64,000 nucleotides of DNA from an uncultured Lachnospiraceae bacterium. GTDB taxonomy: Bacteria; Bacillota; Clostridia; Lachnospirales; Lachnospiraceae. Numbering within the stretch: the stretch's first letter is position 1; every line of letters starts with the position of its first letter. Made by a program: the position numbers and the translations under genes. The stretch spans positions 66,928-130,927 of the forward strand of contig CAJURT010000005.1 of NCBI GenBank assembly GCA_910588875.1. Reading direction: 5' to 3'. The notes under the pieces were generated by a model, which saw only the letters and a program-made list of their open reading frames with translations, made no database searches and had not been told where the DNA came from. Positions 33,676 through 42,529 of this stretch are shown here, piece by piece.

Positions 33676-35112
33676 TTAATCCACCTCAATGACCCGCATA
33701 ATATTCGTATGGGTCGCCGGCCGGTTCCTGCTGATCCGGTTTACCACACCGGCCGTCACCACCACCACGTCACCGTCCTCAATCACACCCTTCTCCTTCA
33801 GAAGATCCAAAGAAGACTCAATCAGCACGTCCGTGGACTCGGCCCGCTTTGCCTGATAGGGCTTTACCCCCCAGTAAATCTGCATCTGGCGCACTGCCGC
33901 TGCACTGGGTGACAGGCCAATCACCTGGACATTCGGCCTCCACTTGGACAGCTGGCGGGTGGTGTACCCCGTAATGCTTGGTGCAATGATCACCTTGGCA
34001 TCCAGGTCATAAGCCGTGGAAACCGTGGAATAACACACCGCATTGGAAATATTCGCCTTATCTTCCACCGACCCCTTCCTCTGGCGGTAAGCCGCCATGT
34101 CCAGATATTTTTCAGAGGCCTCACAGATCTGTACCATCATTTTGAGGGCTTCCACCGGATATTTCCCGGCAGCCGTCTCCCCGGACAGCATCACCACATC
34201 CGTGCCGTCATAGACTGCATTGGCCACATCCGTCACCTCTGCCCGGGTGGGGCGGGGATTACGGATCATGGAATCCAGCATCTGCGTGGCTGTGATCACG
34301 GTCTTGCATGCCATATTGCATTTATGGATAATCTTCTTCTGGATGTGGGGTACCCGCTCTGCCGGGATCTCCACGCCCAAATCTCCCCGGGCCACCATGA
34401 TCCCGTCACTGGCAGCAATAATCCCGTCTAAGTTTTCCAGTCCTTCCGCATTCTCAATCTTGGAGATCACCTGCATGGAAGACCCCGCCTCAGCCAGGAT
34501 CTCCTTGATCTCCAGTACGGCCTCCGGCGTCCGCACAAAGGATGCCGCTATAAAATCAAATCCCTGTTCAATACCAAACCGGATATCCTCCTTGTCCTTG
34601 TCCGTCAGGGCCGGCAGCTTAATCTTCACATTCGGCACATTGACGCCCTTGCGCTGCCCCAATTCACCGCCGTTGATCACGGTACAGGTAATGTCTGTAC
34701 CCTCCACGTTCCTGACTTCAAGTTCAATCAGGCCATCGTCAATCAGGATCCGGTTCCCCGGCTCCACATCCTCATTCAAACCGTCGTAATTGATATGGGC
34801 AATCTTATCATTCCCCTCAATCTCCCGGGTCGTCAGGATATACTCCTGCCCTTCCACCAGGGTTACCTTGCCTCCTCCCTCCAAAAGCCCGGTGCGGATC
34901 TCCGGCCCCTTGGTATCCAAAAGCGCCGCCACCGGAATGTCCAGTTCCTCCCGGACTGATTTGAGCAGATCCAGCCTTGCCTTCTGTTCCTCATGGGTGC
35001 CGTGGGAAAAATTAAAGCGGGCAACATCCATGCCGTTTAAAATCAGCGCCTTCATCACTTCCCGGTCATCACTGTTTGGCCCCATGGTACAGATAATCTT
35101 TGTTTTTTTCAT
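33676..35112 (-). CDS. pyk: Pyruvate kinase
   Basis: Pyruvate kinase makes ATP and pyruvate from PEP at the end of glycolysis. The start at 35110-35112 gives 478 residues, the standard short form without the C-terminal PEP-utiliser domain of many Bacilli. Motifs: MKKTKIICTMGPNSDD, DVARFNFSHGTHEEQ, IMVARGDLGVEIPAERVPHIQK and ATQMLDSMIRNPRPTRAE. An in-frame ATG at 35190 would add 26 low-complexity Gly/Ala residues and lacks a ribosome site; AAGGGG precedes the chosen ATG. Confidence 0.96.
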   Translation of the reverse strand: MKKTKIICTMGPNSDDREVMKALILNGMDVARFNFSHGTHEEQKARLDLLKSVREELDIPVAALLDTKGPEIRTGLLEGGGKVTLVEGQEYILTTREIEGNDKIAHINYDGLNEDVEPGNRILIDDGLIELEVRNVEGTDITCTVINGGELGQRKGVNVPNVKIKLPALTDKDKEDIRFGIEQGFDFIAASFVRTPEAVLEIKEILAEAGSSMQVISKIENAEGLENLDGIIAASDGIMVARGDLGVEIPAERVPHIQKKIIHKCNMACKTVITATQMLDSMIRNPRPTRAEVTDVANAVYDGTDVVMLSGETAAGKYPVEALKMMVQICEASEKYLDMAAYRQRKGSVEDKANISNAVCYSTVSTAYDLDAKVIIAPSITGYTTRQLSKWRPNVQVIGLSPSAAAVRQMQIYWGVKPYQAKRAESTDVLIESSLDLLKEKGVIEDGDVVVVTAGVVNRISRNRPATHTNIMRVIEVD

Positions 35113-35192
35113 AATCCCCTTCTGTCCTCCATTTTCTCCGGCCCCGGCTCCTTCCCCTGCCGGCGCCGAGCCGGTGTCTTTTATATCCAAAA

Positions 35193-36059
35193 TCAGCCCT
35201 GCCCCTCTTCCTTATCCTTTACCACATGCTTATGGGTATAGAGATGGTCCTGGCAGTACTCATAGCTTCCCTCGCATTTCGAACAATACCTGAACTCCAG
35301 ATCATCCCCGTCCAGTTCCGTCCGTCCGCAGACCGCACAGCGGTGGCGGGTGCTGCCCTTGGGAAGAATCTTAGATTCTTTTTTGAATTTATTCTTCCGG
35401 TGTATTTCCTTCGGGGCATAGCGTTTATAATTCCTTGTTATCAAAAAAAACACCAGCACATTGGCCAGGGATACTATCAGTTCGCAGCGATCTGCCATGC
35501 CTCCGAACACAAAGCTGTACAGATACACCGCACACTCTGCCACAGCCAGCCACTTGGCCTTCACCGGCAGGACAAAAAACAGCAGAAACTGTGCATCCGG
35601 AAAATACATGGCAAAGGCAAGGAAAATCGAAGAATTTAAAAATCCCGTGGTAAGCATCCAGTCCTGGCGGAAGATCACATATCCCAGCAGGCAGGCCAGG
35701 GCCTGGGCCAGCATCCCCATAAAGAAAAAGACGTTAAACCGGAAGGAACCCCAGATATTCTCCAGGGTCTGCCCCAGGCTGTGGTACATAAACAGGGCAA
35801 TGATCCCGAAAAACACACTGGTAAAACGAAAAGAGCCAAAGGATGGCGGGAAAATCAAAAAGGTCACCAGACGCCAAACCTGGCCATGGAGGATTGCCCT
35901 CCCGTCCAGGCAGAGATAACCGGAATAAATGTTCCAGTACATCACAGGGTTCACCACATAAACCGCCAGCCCCACCGCATACAGGATCACAATATAATAC
36001 ATCAGGTTCGGAATCGCGTACCGGTTATATTTCCGTTCGAAATCATAAAAAAACTTCAT
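35193..36059 (-). CDS. Rhomboid-like membrane protein with C-terminal zinc-ribbon
   Basis: The 288-residue protein has about six hydrophobic segments in a rhomboid-like order, then a basic soluble tail. The tail ends in CAVCGRTELDGDDLEFRYCSKC, two C-x2-C pairs suggesting a zinc site, followed by CQDHLYTHKH. The rhomboid catalytic Ser and His are not convincing: the TM4 position reads GFLNSS and the TM6 His is replaced by SLANVLVF. It is probably not a protease. The start at 36057-36059 follows AAAGGA. It lies between corA and pyk; function unknown. Confidence 0.7.
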   Translation of the reverse strand: MKFFYDFERKYNRYAIPNLMYYIVILYAVGLAVYVVNPVMYWNIYSGYLCLDGRAILHGQVWRLVTFLIFPPSFGSFRFTSVFFGIIALFMYHSLGQTLENIWGSFRFNVFFFMGMLAQALACLLGYVIFRQDWMLTTGFLNSSIFLAFAMYFPDAQFLLFFVLPVKAKWLAVAECAVYLYSFVFGGMADRCELIVSLANVLVFFLITRNYKRYAPKEIHRKNKFKKESKILPKGSTRHRCAVCGRTELDGDDLEFRYCSKCEGSYEYCQDHLYTHKHVVKDKEEGQG

Positions 36060-36095
36060 CTGCAATCCTTTCTTCACAGCCATTCCGGCTGTTTT

Positions 36096-37037
36096 TCAGA
36101 ACAAATCTTTCTTGGAGAAAAGCAGCGCCACCAGCAAAGACAGCACCGCCGCAAAACCCAGCACAATCCAAAACCCATACAGGCTCTGGGCATAGGGCAT
36201 CCCTGCCGGGTTCACATTCATGCCGTAAAAGCTGGCCACCATGGTAGGGATGGACATCACGATGGTAATCGTGGCCAAAAACTTCATCACAATATTCAGA
36301 TTATTGGAAATCACCGAGGCAAATGCATCCATGGTCCCACTCAGGATCCCGCTGTATATATTGGCCATCTCAATGGCCTGCTTATTCTCAATAATGACAT
36401 CCTCCAGAAGTTCCGTGTCCTCCGGATACTTTTTGATCTTCTCATTTTTCAGGAGTTTCTCAAAAACCACCTCATTGGAACGCAGGGAAGTGGTGAAATA
36501 GACCAAACTCTTCTCCAGTTCCAGCAGTTCGATCAGTTCCCTGTTCTTCTGGGACTTGTGCAGTTCCCGCTCAACCACCTCGCTCTTCTTGTCAATAATC
36601 CGAAGATACTGCAGATACAGCGAAGCATTTTTATACAAAATCTGCAGGATAAACCGGGTTTTCATATAGGTGTGGAAATCCCTCACCCGCCCATCCATAA
36701 AGGCAGTCAGCACCGGCGTGTCCTCCAGGCAAACCGTCACAATCATATCCTCCGTCATGATAATGCCCATGGGGATCGTCACATACCAGTCCTTCTCATT
36801 GCGCTCCTCAATTGCCGGGATATCCACCAAAATCAGGCTATAATGCTCCTCGTTCTCAATACGGGAACGCTCCTCCTCATCCAGAGGCGCCTTGAGATGG
36901 TCCGGGTCAATGTCAAACCTTTCTGCAATCTCCAGGATCTCCGTGGCTGTGGGATCCGTCAGTGCAATCCAGCACCCGTTCTCCGCTTCATCCTTCTGGT
37001 GGATAGTCCCCTCTTCTGTCTTAAAAATCCGAATCAT
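36096..37037 (-). CDS. corA: CorA-type magnesium/cobalt transporter
   Basis: CorA forms a pentameric Mg2+ channel in the membrane. The 313 residues have a long acidic cytoplasmic domain and two C-terminal helices; the loop after the first contains the selectivity motif YGMN in MVASFYGMNVNPAG. The start at 37035-37037 (MIRIFKTEEG) has AAAGGAG upstream. A reading frame that continues 58 codons upstream lacks a ribosome site. It is the first large gene behind the promoter at 37383-37411. Confidence 0.92.
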   Translation of the reverse strand: MIRIFKTEEGTIHQKDEAENGCWIALTDPTATEILEIAERFDIDPDHLKAPLDEEERSRIENEEHYSLILVDIPAIEERNEKDWYVTIPMGIIMTEDMIVTVCLEDTPVLTAFMDGRVRDFHTYMKTRFILQILYKNASLYLQYLRIIDKKSEVVERELHKSQKNRELIELLELEKSLVYFTTSLRSNEVVFEKLLKNEKIKKYPEDTELLEDVIIENKQAIEMANIYSGILSGTMDAFASVISNNLNIVMKFLATITIVMSIPTMVASFYGMNVNPAGMPYAQSLYGFWIVLGFAAVLSLLVALLFSKKDLF

Positions 37038-37198
37038 TGCTCTCTGCTCCTTTCCCTGGAGCCGTCCCGGGCCCTGTCTCCCGCCGACGCCTGCCCCGCA
37101 GGCAGCCGTTTTGCCAAATACCCAAGCCGGCCTTCTCAAAAACCATGCAGCCAAACCTGCACTGCACCCGGAAAGGCCGGAAAAGCATGGGATCCCTA

Positions 37199-37291
37199 TC
37201 AGGTTCCACACCTGGTCTCCGGAAACGGCAGTGCAGGCTTCCGCTTTCGTACGTCATCGGTATCTATGTGGTATACCGAACCACCATCCAT
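37199..37291 (-). CDS. Possible 30-codon leader peptide upstream of corA
   Basis: Within the long corA leader an ATG at 37289-37291 is preceded by AAAGGAGG at the ideal 8-base distance. It opens a 30-codon frame that begins MDGGSVYHIDTDDVRKRK and ends in CGT before TGA. I recognise no family. The strong ribosome site and the consensus promoter 90 bases upstream make translation likely. It could be a regulatory leader peptide or a small protein. Confidence 0.35.
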   Translation of the reverse strand: MDGGSVYHIDTDDVRKRKPALPFPETRCGT

Positions 37292-37382
37292 TTCTGCCGC
37301 CTCCTTTTTCCTGAAATCCCCACAGCCGTCCAGACGCATAAACCGCTGTGGGCAAAATATCCTTGAACTCTCTACAAACCAC

Positions 37383-37411
37383 ATTATAATTTCTACCCAC
37401 CGTTTTGTCAA
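37383..37411 (-). promoter_or_regulatory. Consensus sigma-A promoter of the corA transcript
   Basis: TTGACA (37406-37411) and TATAAT (37383-37388) are both perfect, with 17 bases between. They lie about 346 bases upstream of corA. No other promoter of this quality was found in the leader. Confidence 0.8.
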
Positions 37412-37458
37412 ACATATTAGGGCTTAAATTCTTAACCCTTTTTTTACGCCCCCTAAAA

Positions 37459-37487
37459 TTGTATTCCTTCCGATTTTATGTTAAAGT
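37459..37487 (+). promoter_or_regulatory. Candidate promoter of the activase-related gene
   Basis: TTGTAT (37459-37464) and TAAAGT (37482-37487) are 17 bases apart, 98 bases upstream of the ATG. It diverges from the corA promoter. A second pair, TTGCAT (37492-37497) and CATAAA 17 bases on, is weaker. Confidence 0.45.
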
Positions 37488-37584
37488 ATCGTTGCATTCA
37501 TATTTCTTTATTTGCATAAATTTATCAATAACAGTTTACCAATCAAAACAGAAAGATAAAGGAGGCAGGGACATTCCCGCACAT

Positions 37585-40500
37585 ATGGATTTACATACCC
37601 CTTATACATTAGGAATCGATATCGGTTCCACCACGGTAAAAATCGCTGTCATGCACGGCAGCCAGATCGCATTTTCCGGCTACGAGCGCCACTATGCCAA
37701 CATCCAGGAGACCCTCGCCCTTTTGCTGTCCCGGGCACAAAAAGAACTTGGGGAGATCTCTGTCTGCCCCGGCATCACTGGTTCCGGCGGCCTGACTTTG
37801 GCAAAGCATTTACAGATCCCCTTCACCCAGGAGGTGGTAGCCGTGGCCTCCGCCTTAAAGGCTGAGGCGCCTCAGACCGATGTGGCTATCGAATTAGGCG
37901 GCGAGGACGCGAAGATCATTTACTTCACCGGCGGCATCGACCAGCGGATGAACGGTATCTGTGCCGGAGGCACCGGATCCTTCATTGACCAGATGGCATC
38001 CCTTCTGCAGACAGATGCGGCAGGGCTGAATAAATATGCCGAAAATTATCAGATGATTTATCCCATCGCGGCGCGGTGCGGCGTATTCGCCAAATCCGAC
38101 ATCCAGCCGCTGATCAATGAGGGGGCCACCAGGGAAGACCTGGCTGCCTCCATTTTCCAGGCAGTGGTGAACCAGACCATCAGCGGTCTGGCCTGTGGCA
38201 AGCCCATCCGAGGCACGGTTGCATTCCTCGGCGGGCCGCTGCACTTTTTGCCTCAGCTGCGCCGGGCTTTCACCCGCACCCTAAACCTGGATGCGGCACA
38301 CACGATAGCGCCAGGGCATTCCCATCTGTTTGCCGCCATCGGCGCTGCCATGAATGCTTCCGGAGGCAGTTGCGTCCCTCTGTCCGGCATGGTCAGCCGT
38401 TTAAACACGGGCATCCGCATGGATACGGAGATCAACCGCATGGAGCCTTTGTTTTCTTCTCAGGAAGATTATAACCGCTTTTGTGAGCGCCATGCCTGCC
38501 ACGGTGTAAGGACGGCTGAACTTTCCTCCTATGAGGGCAACTGCTACCTGGGCATCGATGCGGGTTCCACCACCACCAAGGTGGCGCTGGTAGGGGAGGA
38601 CGGCAGCCTGCTCTACCACTTCTACTCCAACAATAACGGCAGCCCCCTGGCCACAGCCATCCGTGCCATGAAGGAGATCCATGGGCTGCTGCCCGAAAAG
38701 GCAAGGCTGGCCTGGTCCTGCTCCACCGGTTACGGGGAAGCCCTCTTAAAGTCTGCCTTCCTCCTGGACGAAGGGGAGGTGGAAACCATCTCCCACTACT
38801 ATGCCGCCGCCTTTTTTGAGCCGGAGGTGGACTGCATCCTGGACATCGGGGGCCAGGATATGAAATGCATCAAGATTAAGGACGGCACCGTGGACAGCGT
38901 CCAGCTGAACGAAGCCTGCTCCTCCGGCTGCGGTTCTTTTATTGAGACCTTCGCCAAGTCATTGAATTACGGGGTGGAGGATTTTGCCAGAGAAGCCCTC
39001 TTCGCCGCCAATCCCACGGATCTGGGCACCCGGTGTACCGTATTCATGAATTCCAACGTCAAACAGGCCCAGAAAGAGGGCGCCTCCGTGGCGGACATTT
39101 CTGCGGGGCTTGCTTACTCGGTCATCAAAAATGCCCTTTTTAAAGTCATCAAGATTACCAATGCCTCTGATCTTGGCAGGCATGTGGTTGTCCAGGGCGG
39201 CACCTTTTACAATGACGCCGTACTGCGGAGTTTTGAAAAAATCTCCGGCTGCGAAGCCGTCCGGCCTGATATCGCCGGTATCATGGGCGCCTTCGGTGCC
39301 GCCCTGATCGCAAGGGAACGGTATGACTGCTCCCGGCAGACTTCCATGATGCCTCTGGATAAAATCATCGGCTTACAGTATGAGACTTCCATGACCCGCT
39401 GCAAAGGCTGCACCAACCACTGCGTGCTGACGGTAAACCGCTTTGAAGGAGGCCGCCAGTATGTCAGCGGCAACCGCTGTGAACGCGGGCTTGGCAAGGA
39501 AATATCAAGAAAGGAGATCCCCAATCTCTTTGACTATAAGTATCACCGGATGTTTGATTATGAGCCACTGACGCCGGACATTGCACCCAGAGGGACCATC
39601 GGCATTCCCCGGGTGCTGAATATGTATGAGAATTTCCCTTTCTGGGCCGTGTTTTTCCGGAAACTGGGATTTTCTGTGGTACTCTCCCCCCAGTCCAACA
39701 AAAAAATTTATGAACTGGGGATTGAATCCATCCCCAGCGAATCGGAATGCTATCCCGCCAAGCTGGTACACGGGCATATTTCCTGGCTGATAAAACAAGG
39801 GATCCGGGATATTTTCTATCCCTGCATTCCTTATGAGCGCAATGAGACTCCCCAGGCCGGCAACCATTTCAACTGCCCTATGGTCACCTCCTATGCGGAG
39901 AACATCAAAAACAACGTGGAGGAACTGGCGGAATTCCGCGTCCGTTTTCTCAACCCCTTCCTCGCTTTCACCAATGAGGAAGTCCTGACCAGGCAGCTGG
40001 TCATAGAATTCGCCAAAGAATACCAGATCCCTTCCGCTGAGATCCAGAAGGCAGCCCACGCCGGCTGGGAAGAACTGCTTCGTTCCCGCCGGGATATGGA
40101 AAAGAAGGGCGAAGAAACCATCGCCTGGCTCAAAAAACACCATCGGAACGGAATCGTGCTGGCCGGACGCCCTTACCATGTGGATCCGGAAATCCATCAC
40201 GGGATCCCGGAACTGATCACATCCTACGGCCTGGCTGTGCTGACGGAAGATTCCGTCTCCCATCTGGCAGATGCCGAACGGCCGCTGGTAGTGACCGATC
40301 AGTGGATGTACCACTCCCGCCTCTACCGGGCGGCAACCTATGTCAAGCGGAATGATTTCCTGGATCTTATTCAGCTTAACTCCTTCGGCTGTGGCTTAGA
40401 TGCCGTGACCACCGACCAGGTACAGGAAATCCTCACCGGCTCCGACAAGATCTATACCGTACTGAAAATCGATGAGGTGAATAATCTGGGGGCTGCCCGC

Positions 40501-41826
40501 ATCCGCATCCGTTCCCTGATTGCCGCCCTGCGGGTACGCAGCCAGAAGCGCTATGAACGCCATGTGGTGTCCAGTTCCTACAACCGGACAGTCTTTACCA
40601 AAGAGATGAAGAAGGATTATACGCTTTTATGCCCCCAGATGTCCCCGATCCATTTCGAACTTCTGGAACCTGCCATGCGGGCCTTCGGTTATCAAATAGA
40701 CGTGCTGAAAAATGATACCAGCTCCGCCATTGACGTAGGGCTGCAGTATGTCAACAACGATGCCTGTTACCCTTCGCTGATCGTTATCGGGCAGGTGATG
40801 GAGGCGCTTCTCTCCGGCAAATACGATTTAAACCGTACTGCCGTGCTGATGACCCAGACGGGAGGAGGCTGCCGTGCCTCCAATTACATCGGCTTCATCC
40901 GCCGTGCACTGGAGAAGGCAGGTATCCCCCAAGTTCCCGTCATCTCCGTCAATGCCAACGGCATGGAGACCAACCCTGGCTTTACCATCACCCCTGCCCT
41001 TATCACAAAGGCCATGCAGGCCATCGTGTACGGGGATATCTTTATGAGGGTATTATACGCCACCCGCCCCTATGAGCGGGAACCCGGATCTGCCAACGCC
41101 CTCCATGAGAAATGGAAGGCCCGCTGTATCCGCAGCCTCTCCACCAAATCTGCCAACATGATGGTATTTGGCCGGAACATCCGGGGAATTATCCGGGAAT
41201 TTGACACCCTGCCCCGGTTAAATGTGGAAAAACCCAAGGTCGGCATCGTGGGGGAGATCCTGGTAAAATTCTCGCCCCTGGCCAACAACCATATTGTAGA
41301 ACTTCTGGAGGCAGAAGGGGCAGAGGCCGTTATGCCGGATCTGATGGATTTCCTGCTCTACTGCTTCTACAACAGCAATTTTAAGGCAGAACATCTGGGA
41401 GGGAAACAATCTTCAGCCTGGTTATGCAACCTGGGCATCTCCCTGCTGGAGTTCCTCCGCAAAACCGCCCGCCGGGAGCTGGAGAAAAGCAGGCATTTCA
41501 CCCCTCCGGCTCGCATCCGCGATCTGGCCCATATGGCCGAGGACTTTGTATCCCTGGGCAACCAGACCGGAGAAGGCTGGTTCCTTACCGGCGAGATGCT
41601 GGAACTGATCCACAGCGGCGTAAAAAATATCGTATGCACCCAGCCCTTTGGATGCCTGCCGAACCATATTGTGGGCAAAGGCGTAATCAAGGAACTGCGG
41701 CGCAGGCATCCCGGGGCCAATGTCATTGCCGTGGATTATGACCCGGGGGCCAGTGAGGTGAACCAGTTAAACAGGATCAAACTGATGCTGGCAACGGCAC
41801 AGAAAAATCTCCTGGAATGTGTGTAA
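37585..41826 (+). CDS. 2-hydroxyacyl-CoA dehydratase activase-related protein (multi-domain, 1413 aa)
   Basis: The N-terminal half repeats the BcrAD/BadFG activase ATPase fold: LGIDIGSTTVKIAV with CAGGTGSFIDQMA, then a second copy LGIDAGSTTTKVALV with CSSGCGSFIETFA. The Cys before each glycine loop would ligate the bridging [4Fe-4S] cluster. A DUF2229-type segment follows (IESIPSESECYPAKLVHGHI) and then a region like the dehydratase subunits (TQTGGGCRASNYIGFIRRAL). Activases use ATP to drive single electrons into dehydratases. No substrate genes are adjacent, so the role is unknown. The ATG lies 19 bases after GGAGG; a small hairpin lies between. Confidence 0.85.
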   Translation: MDLHTPYTLGIDIGSTTVKIAVMHGSQIAFSGYERHYANIQETLALLLSRAQKELGEISVCPGITGSGGLTLAKHLQIPFTQEVVAVASALKAEAPQTDVAIELGGEDAKIIYFTGGIDQRMNGICAGGTGSFIDQMASLLQTDAAGLNKYAENYQMIYPIAARCGVFAKSDIQPLINEGATREDLAASIFQAVVNQTISGLACGKPIRGTVAFLGGPLHFLPQLRRAFTRTLNLDAAHTIAPGHSHLFAAIGAAMNASGGSCVPLSGMVSRLNTGIRMDTEINRMEPLFSSQEDYNRFCERHACHGVRTAELSSYEGNCYLGIDAGSTTTKVALVGEDGSLLYHFYSNNNGSPLATAIRAMKEIHGLLPEKARLAWSCSTGYGEALLKSAFLLDEGEVETISHYYAAAFFEPEVDCILDIGGQDMKCIKIKDGTVDSVQLNEACSSGCGSFIETFAKSLNYGVEDFAREALFAANPTDLGTRCTVFMNSNVKQAQKEGASVADISAGLAYSVIKNALFKVIKITNASDLGRHVVVQGGTFYNDAVLRSFEKISGCEAVRPDIAGIMGAFGAALIARERYDCSRQTSMMPLDKIIGLQYETSMTRCKGCTNHCVLTVNRFEGGRQYVSGNRCERGLGKEISRKEIPNLFDYKYHRMFDYEPLTPDIAPRGTIGIPRVLNMYENFPFWAVFFRKLGFSVVLSPQSNKKIYELGIESIPSESECYPAKLVHGHISWLIKQGIRDIFYPCIPYERNETPQAGNHFNCPMVTSYAENIKNNVEELAEFRVRFLNPFLAFTNEEVLTRQLVIEFAKEYQIPSAEIQKAAHAGWEELLRSRRDMEKKGEETIAWLKKHHRNGIVLAGRPYHVDPEIHHGIPELITSYGLAVLTEDSVSHLADAERPLVVTDQWMYHSRLYRAATYVKRNDFLDLIQLNSFGCGLDAVTTDQVQEILTGSDKIYTVLKIDEVNNLGAARIRIRSLIAALRVRSQKRYERHVVSSSYNRTVFTKEMKKDYTLLCPQMSPIHFELLEPAMRAFGYQIDVLKNDTSSAIDVGLQYVNNDACYPSLIVIGQVMEALLSGKYDLNRTAVLMTQTGGGCRASNYIGFIRRALEKAGIPQVPVISVNANGMETNPGFTITPALITKAMQAIVYGDIFMRVLYATRPYEREPGSANALHEKWKARCIRSLSTKSANMMVFGRNIRGIIREFDTLPRLNVEKPKVGIVGEILVKFSPLANNHIVELLEAEGAEAVMPDLMDFLLYCFYNSNFKAEHLGGKQSSAWLCNLGISLLEFLRKTARRELEKSRHFTPPARIRDLAHMAEDFVSLGNQTGEGWFLTGEMLELIHSGVKNIVCTQPFGCLPNHIVGKGVIKELRRRHPGANVIAVDYDPGASEVNQLNRIKLMLATAQKNLLECV

Positions 41827-41841
41827 GCAAAAAACACCTAT

Positions 41842-41900
41842 AAAAAATGTTGGCGGGCCGGAAACCTGTTTTAAGGTTTCCGGCCTGCCAACATTTTTTT
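41842..41900. terminator. Long bidirectional terminator
   Basis: AATGTTGGCGGGCCGGAAACC pairs with GGTTTCCGGCCTGCCAACATT (one G-T wobble), a stem of about 20 bp with an 8-base loop and A/T runs on both sides. It serves the convergent activase-related gene and the phosphoesterase gene. Confidence 0.9.
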
Positions 41901-41923
41901 GTCCGGGAAAAACAGGCCCGGGT

Positions 41924-42529
41924 TCATTCCCCTTCCGGCAGTTCCACAATATAATAATCATAGGCATTGACCACCACTGTCCCGCCGACCTTATCCAGGC
42001 GCTTAAACCCTGTCCCATAATTGGCATGCACATGCCCGTGCACAAACAGCTTCGGCTGGTAGCGTCGGATCAATTCGCCAAAACAGCTAAATCCACGGTG
42101 AGGCAGGTCCTCCAAATCATTAACCCCGGCTGCCGGCGCATGGGAAACCAGGATATCAAAGCCTTTGTTCCTTTTCAGCTTCCACCACAGCCGGCGGATA
42201 CGCCGGCGCATCTCCCGCTCCGTATACTGGTTCTCAGCCTGGGGCAGATAACGCATCGATCCCCCCAGCCCCAGGATCCGGACTCCCCGGAACACAAAGA
42301 TATCATCCTCAATGCAGACACACCCGCCATAGGCATTCTCACTGTATGGCTTATCGTGGTTCCCCATCACAAACAGTACCGGTGCAGTGGACATACTGGC
42401 AAAAAAATCCAGGTAACTCTGTTTCAAATCCCCACAGGCCAGGATCAGATCTACCCCGGCAATCTTCTCCGGAGTAAAATATTCGTATAATGATTTTGAC
42501 TCACAGTCTGCCAGCACCAGAATTTTCAC
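41924..42529 (-). CDS. Calcineurin-like metallophosphoesterase
   Basis: The 201-residue protein has the metallophosphoesterase motifs in order: ILVLADCES (where most members have D-x-H), LILACGDLKQ, VMGNHDKP, VSHAPAAG and FVHGHVHANYG. The missing His in the first motif could change metal binding, but the rest of the site is intact. The substrate is unknown. It overlaps the upstream BMP-domain gene by 29 bases and is the last gene of that transcript. Confidence 0.82.
   Translation of the reverse strand: MKILVLADCESKSLYEYFTPEKIAGVDLILACGDLKQSYLDFFASMSTAPVLFVMGNHDKPYSENAYGGCVCIEDDIFVFRGVRILGLGGSMRYLPQAENQYTEREMRRRIRRLWWKLKRNKGFDILVSHAPAAGVNDLEDLPHRGFSCFGELIRRYQPKLFVHGHVHANYGTGFKRLDKVGGTVVVNAYDYYIVELPEGE

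Noticed and set aside
37038..37382. M-box riboswitch upstream of corA
   Set aside because: The leader is long enough, but I could not find the conserved M-box core by eye.
35781..37427. Long plus-strand open frame of 548 codons
   Set aside because: Antisense to corA and the rhomboid-like gene, rich in His and Gln, no family features and no ribosome site.
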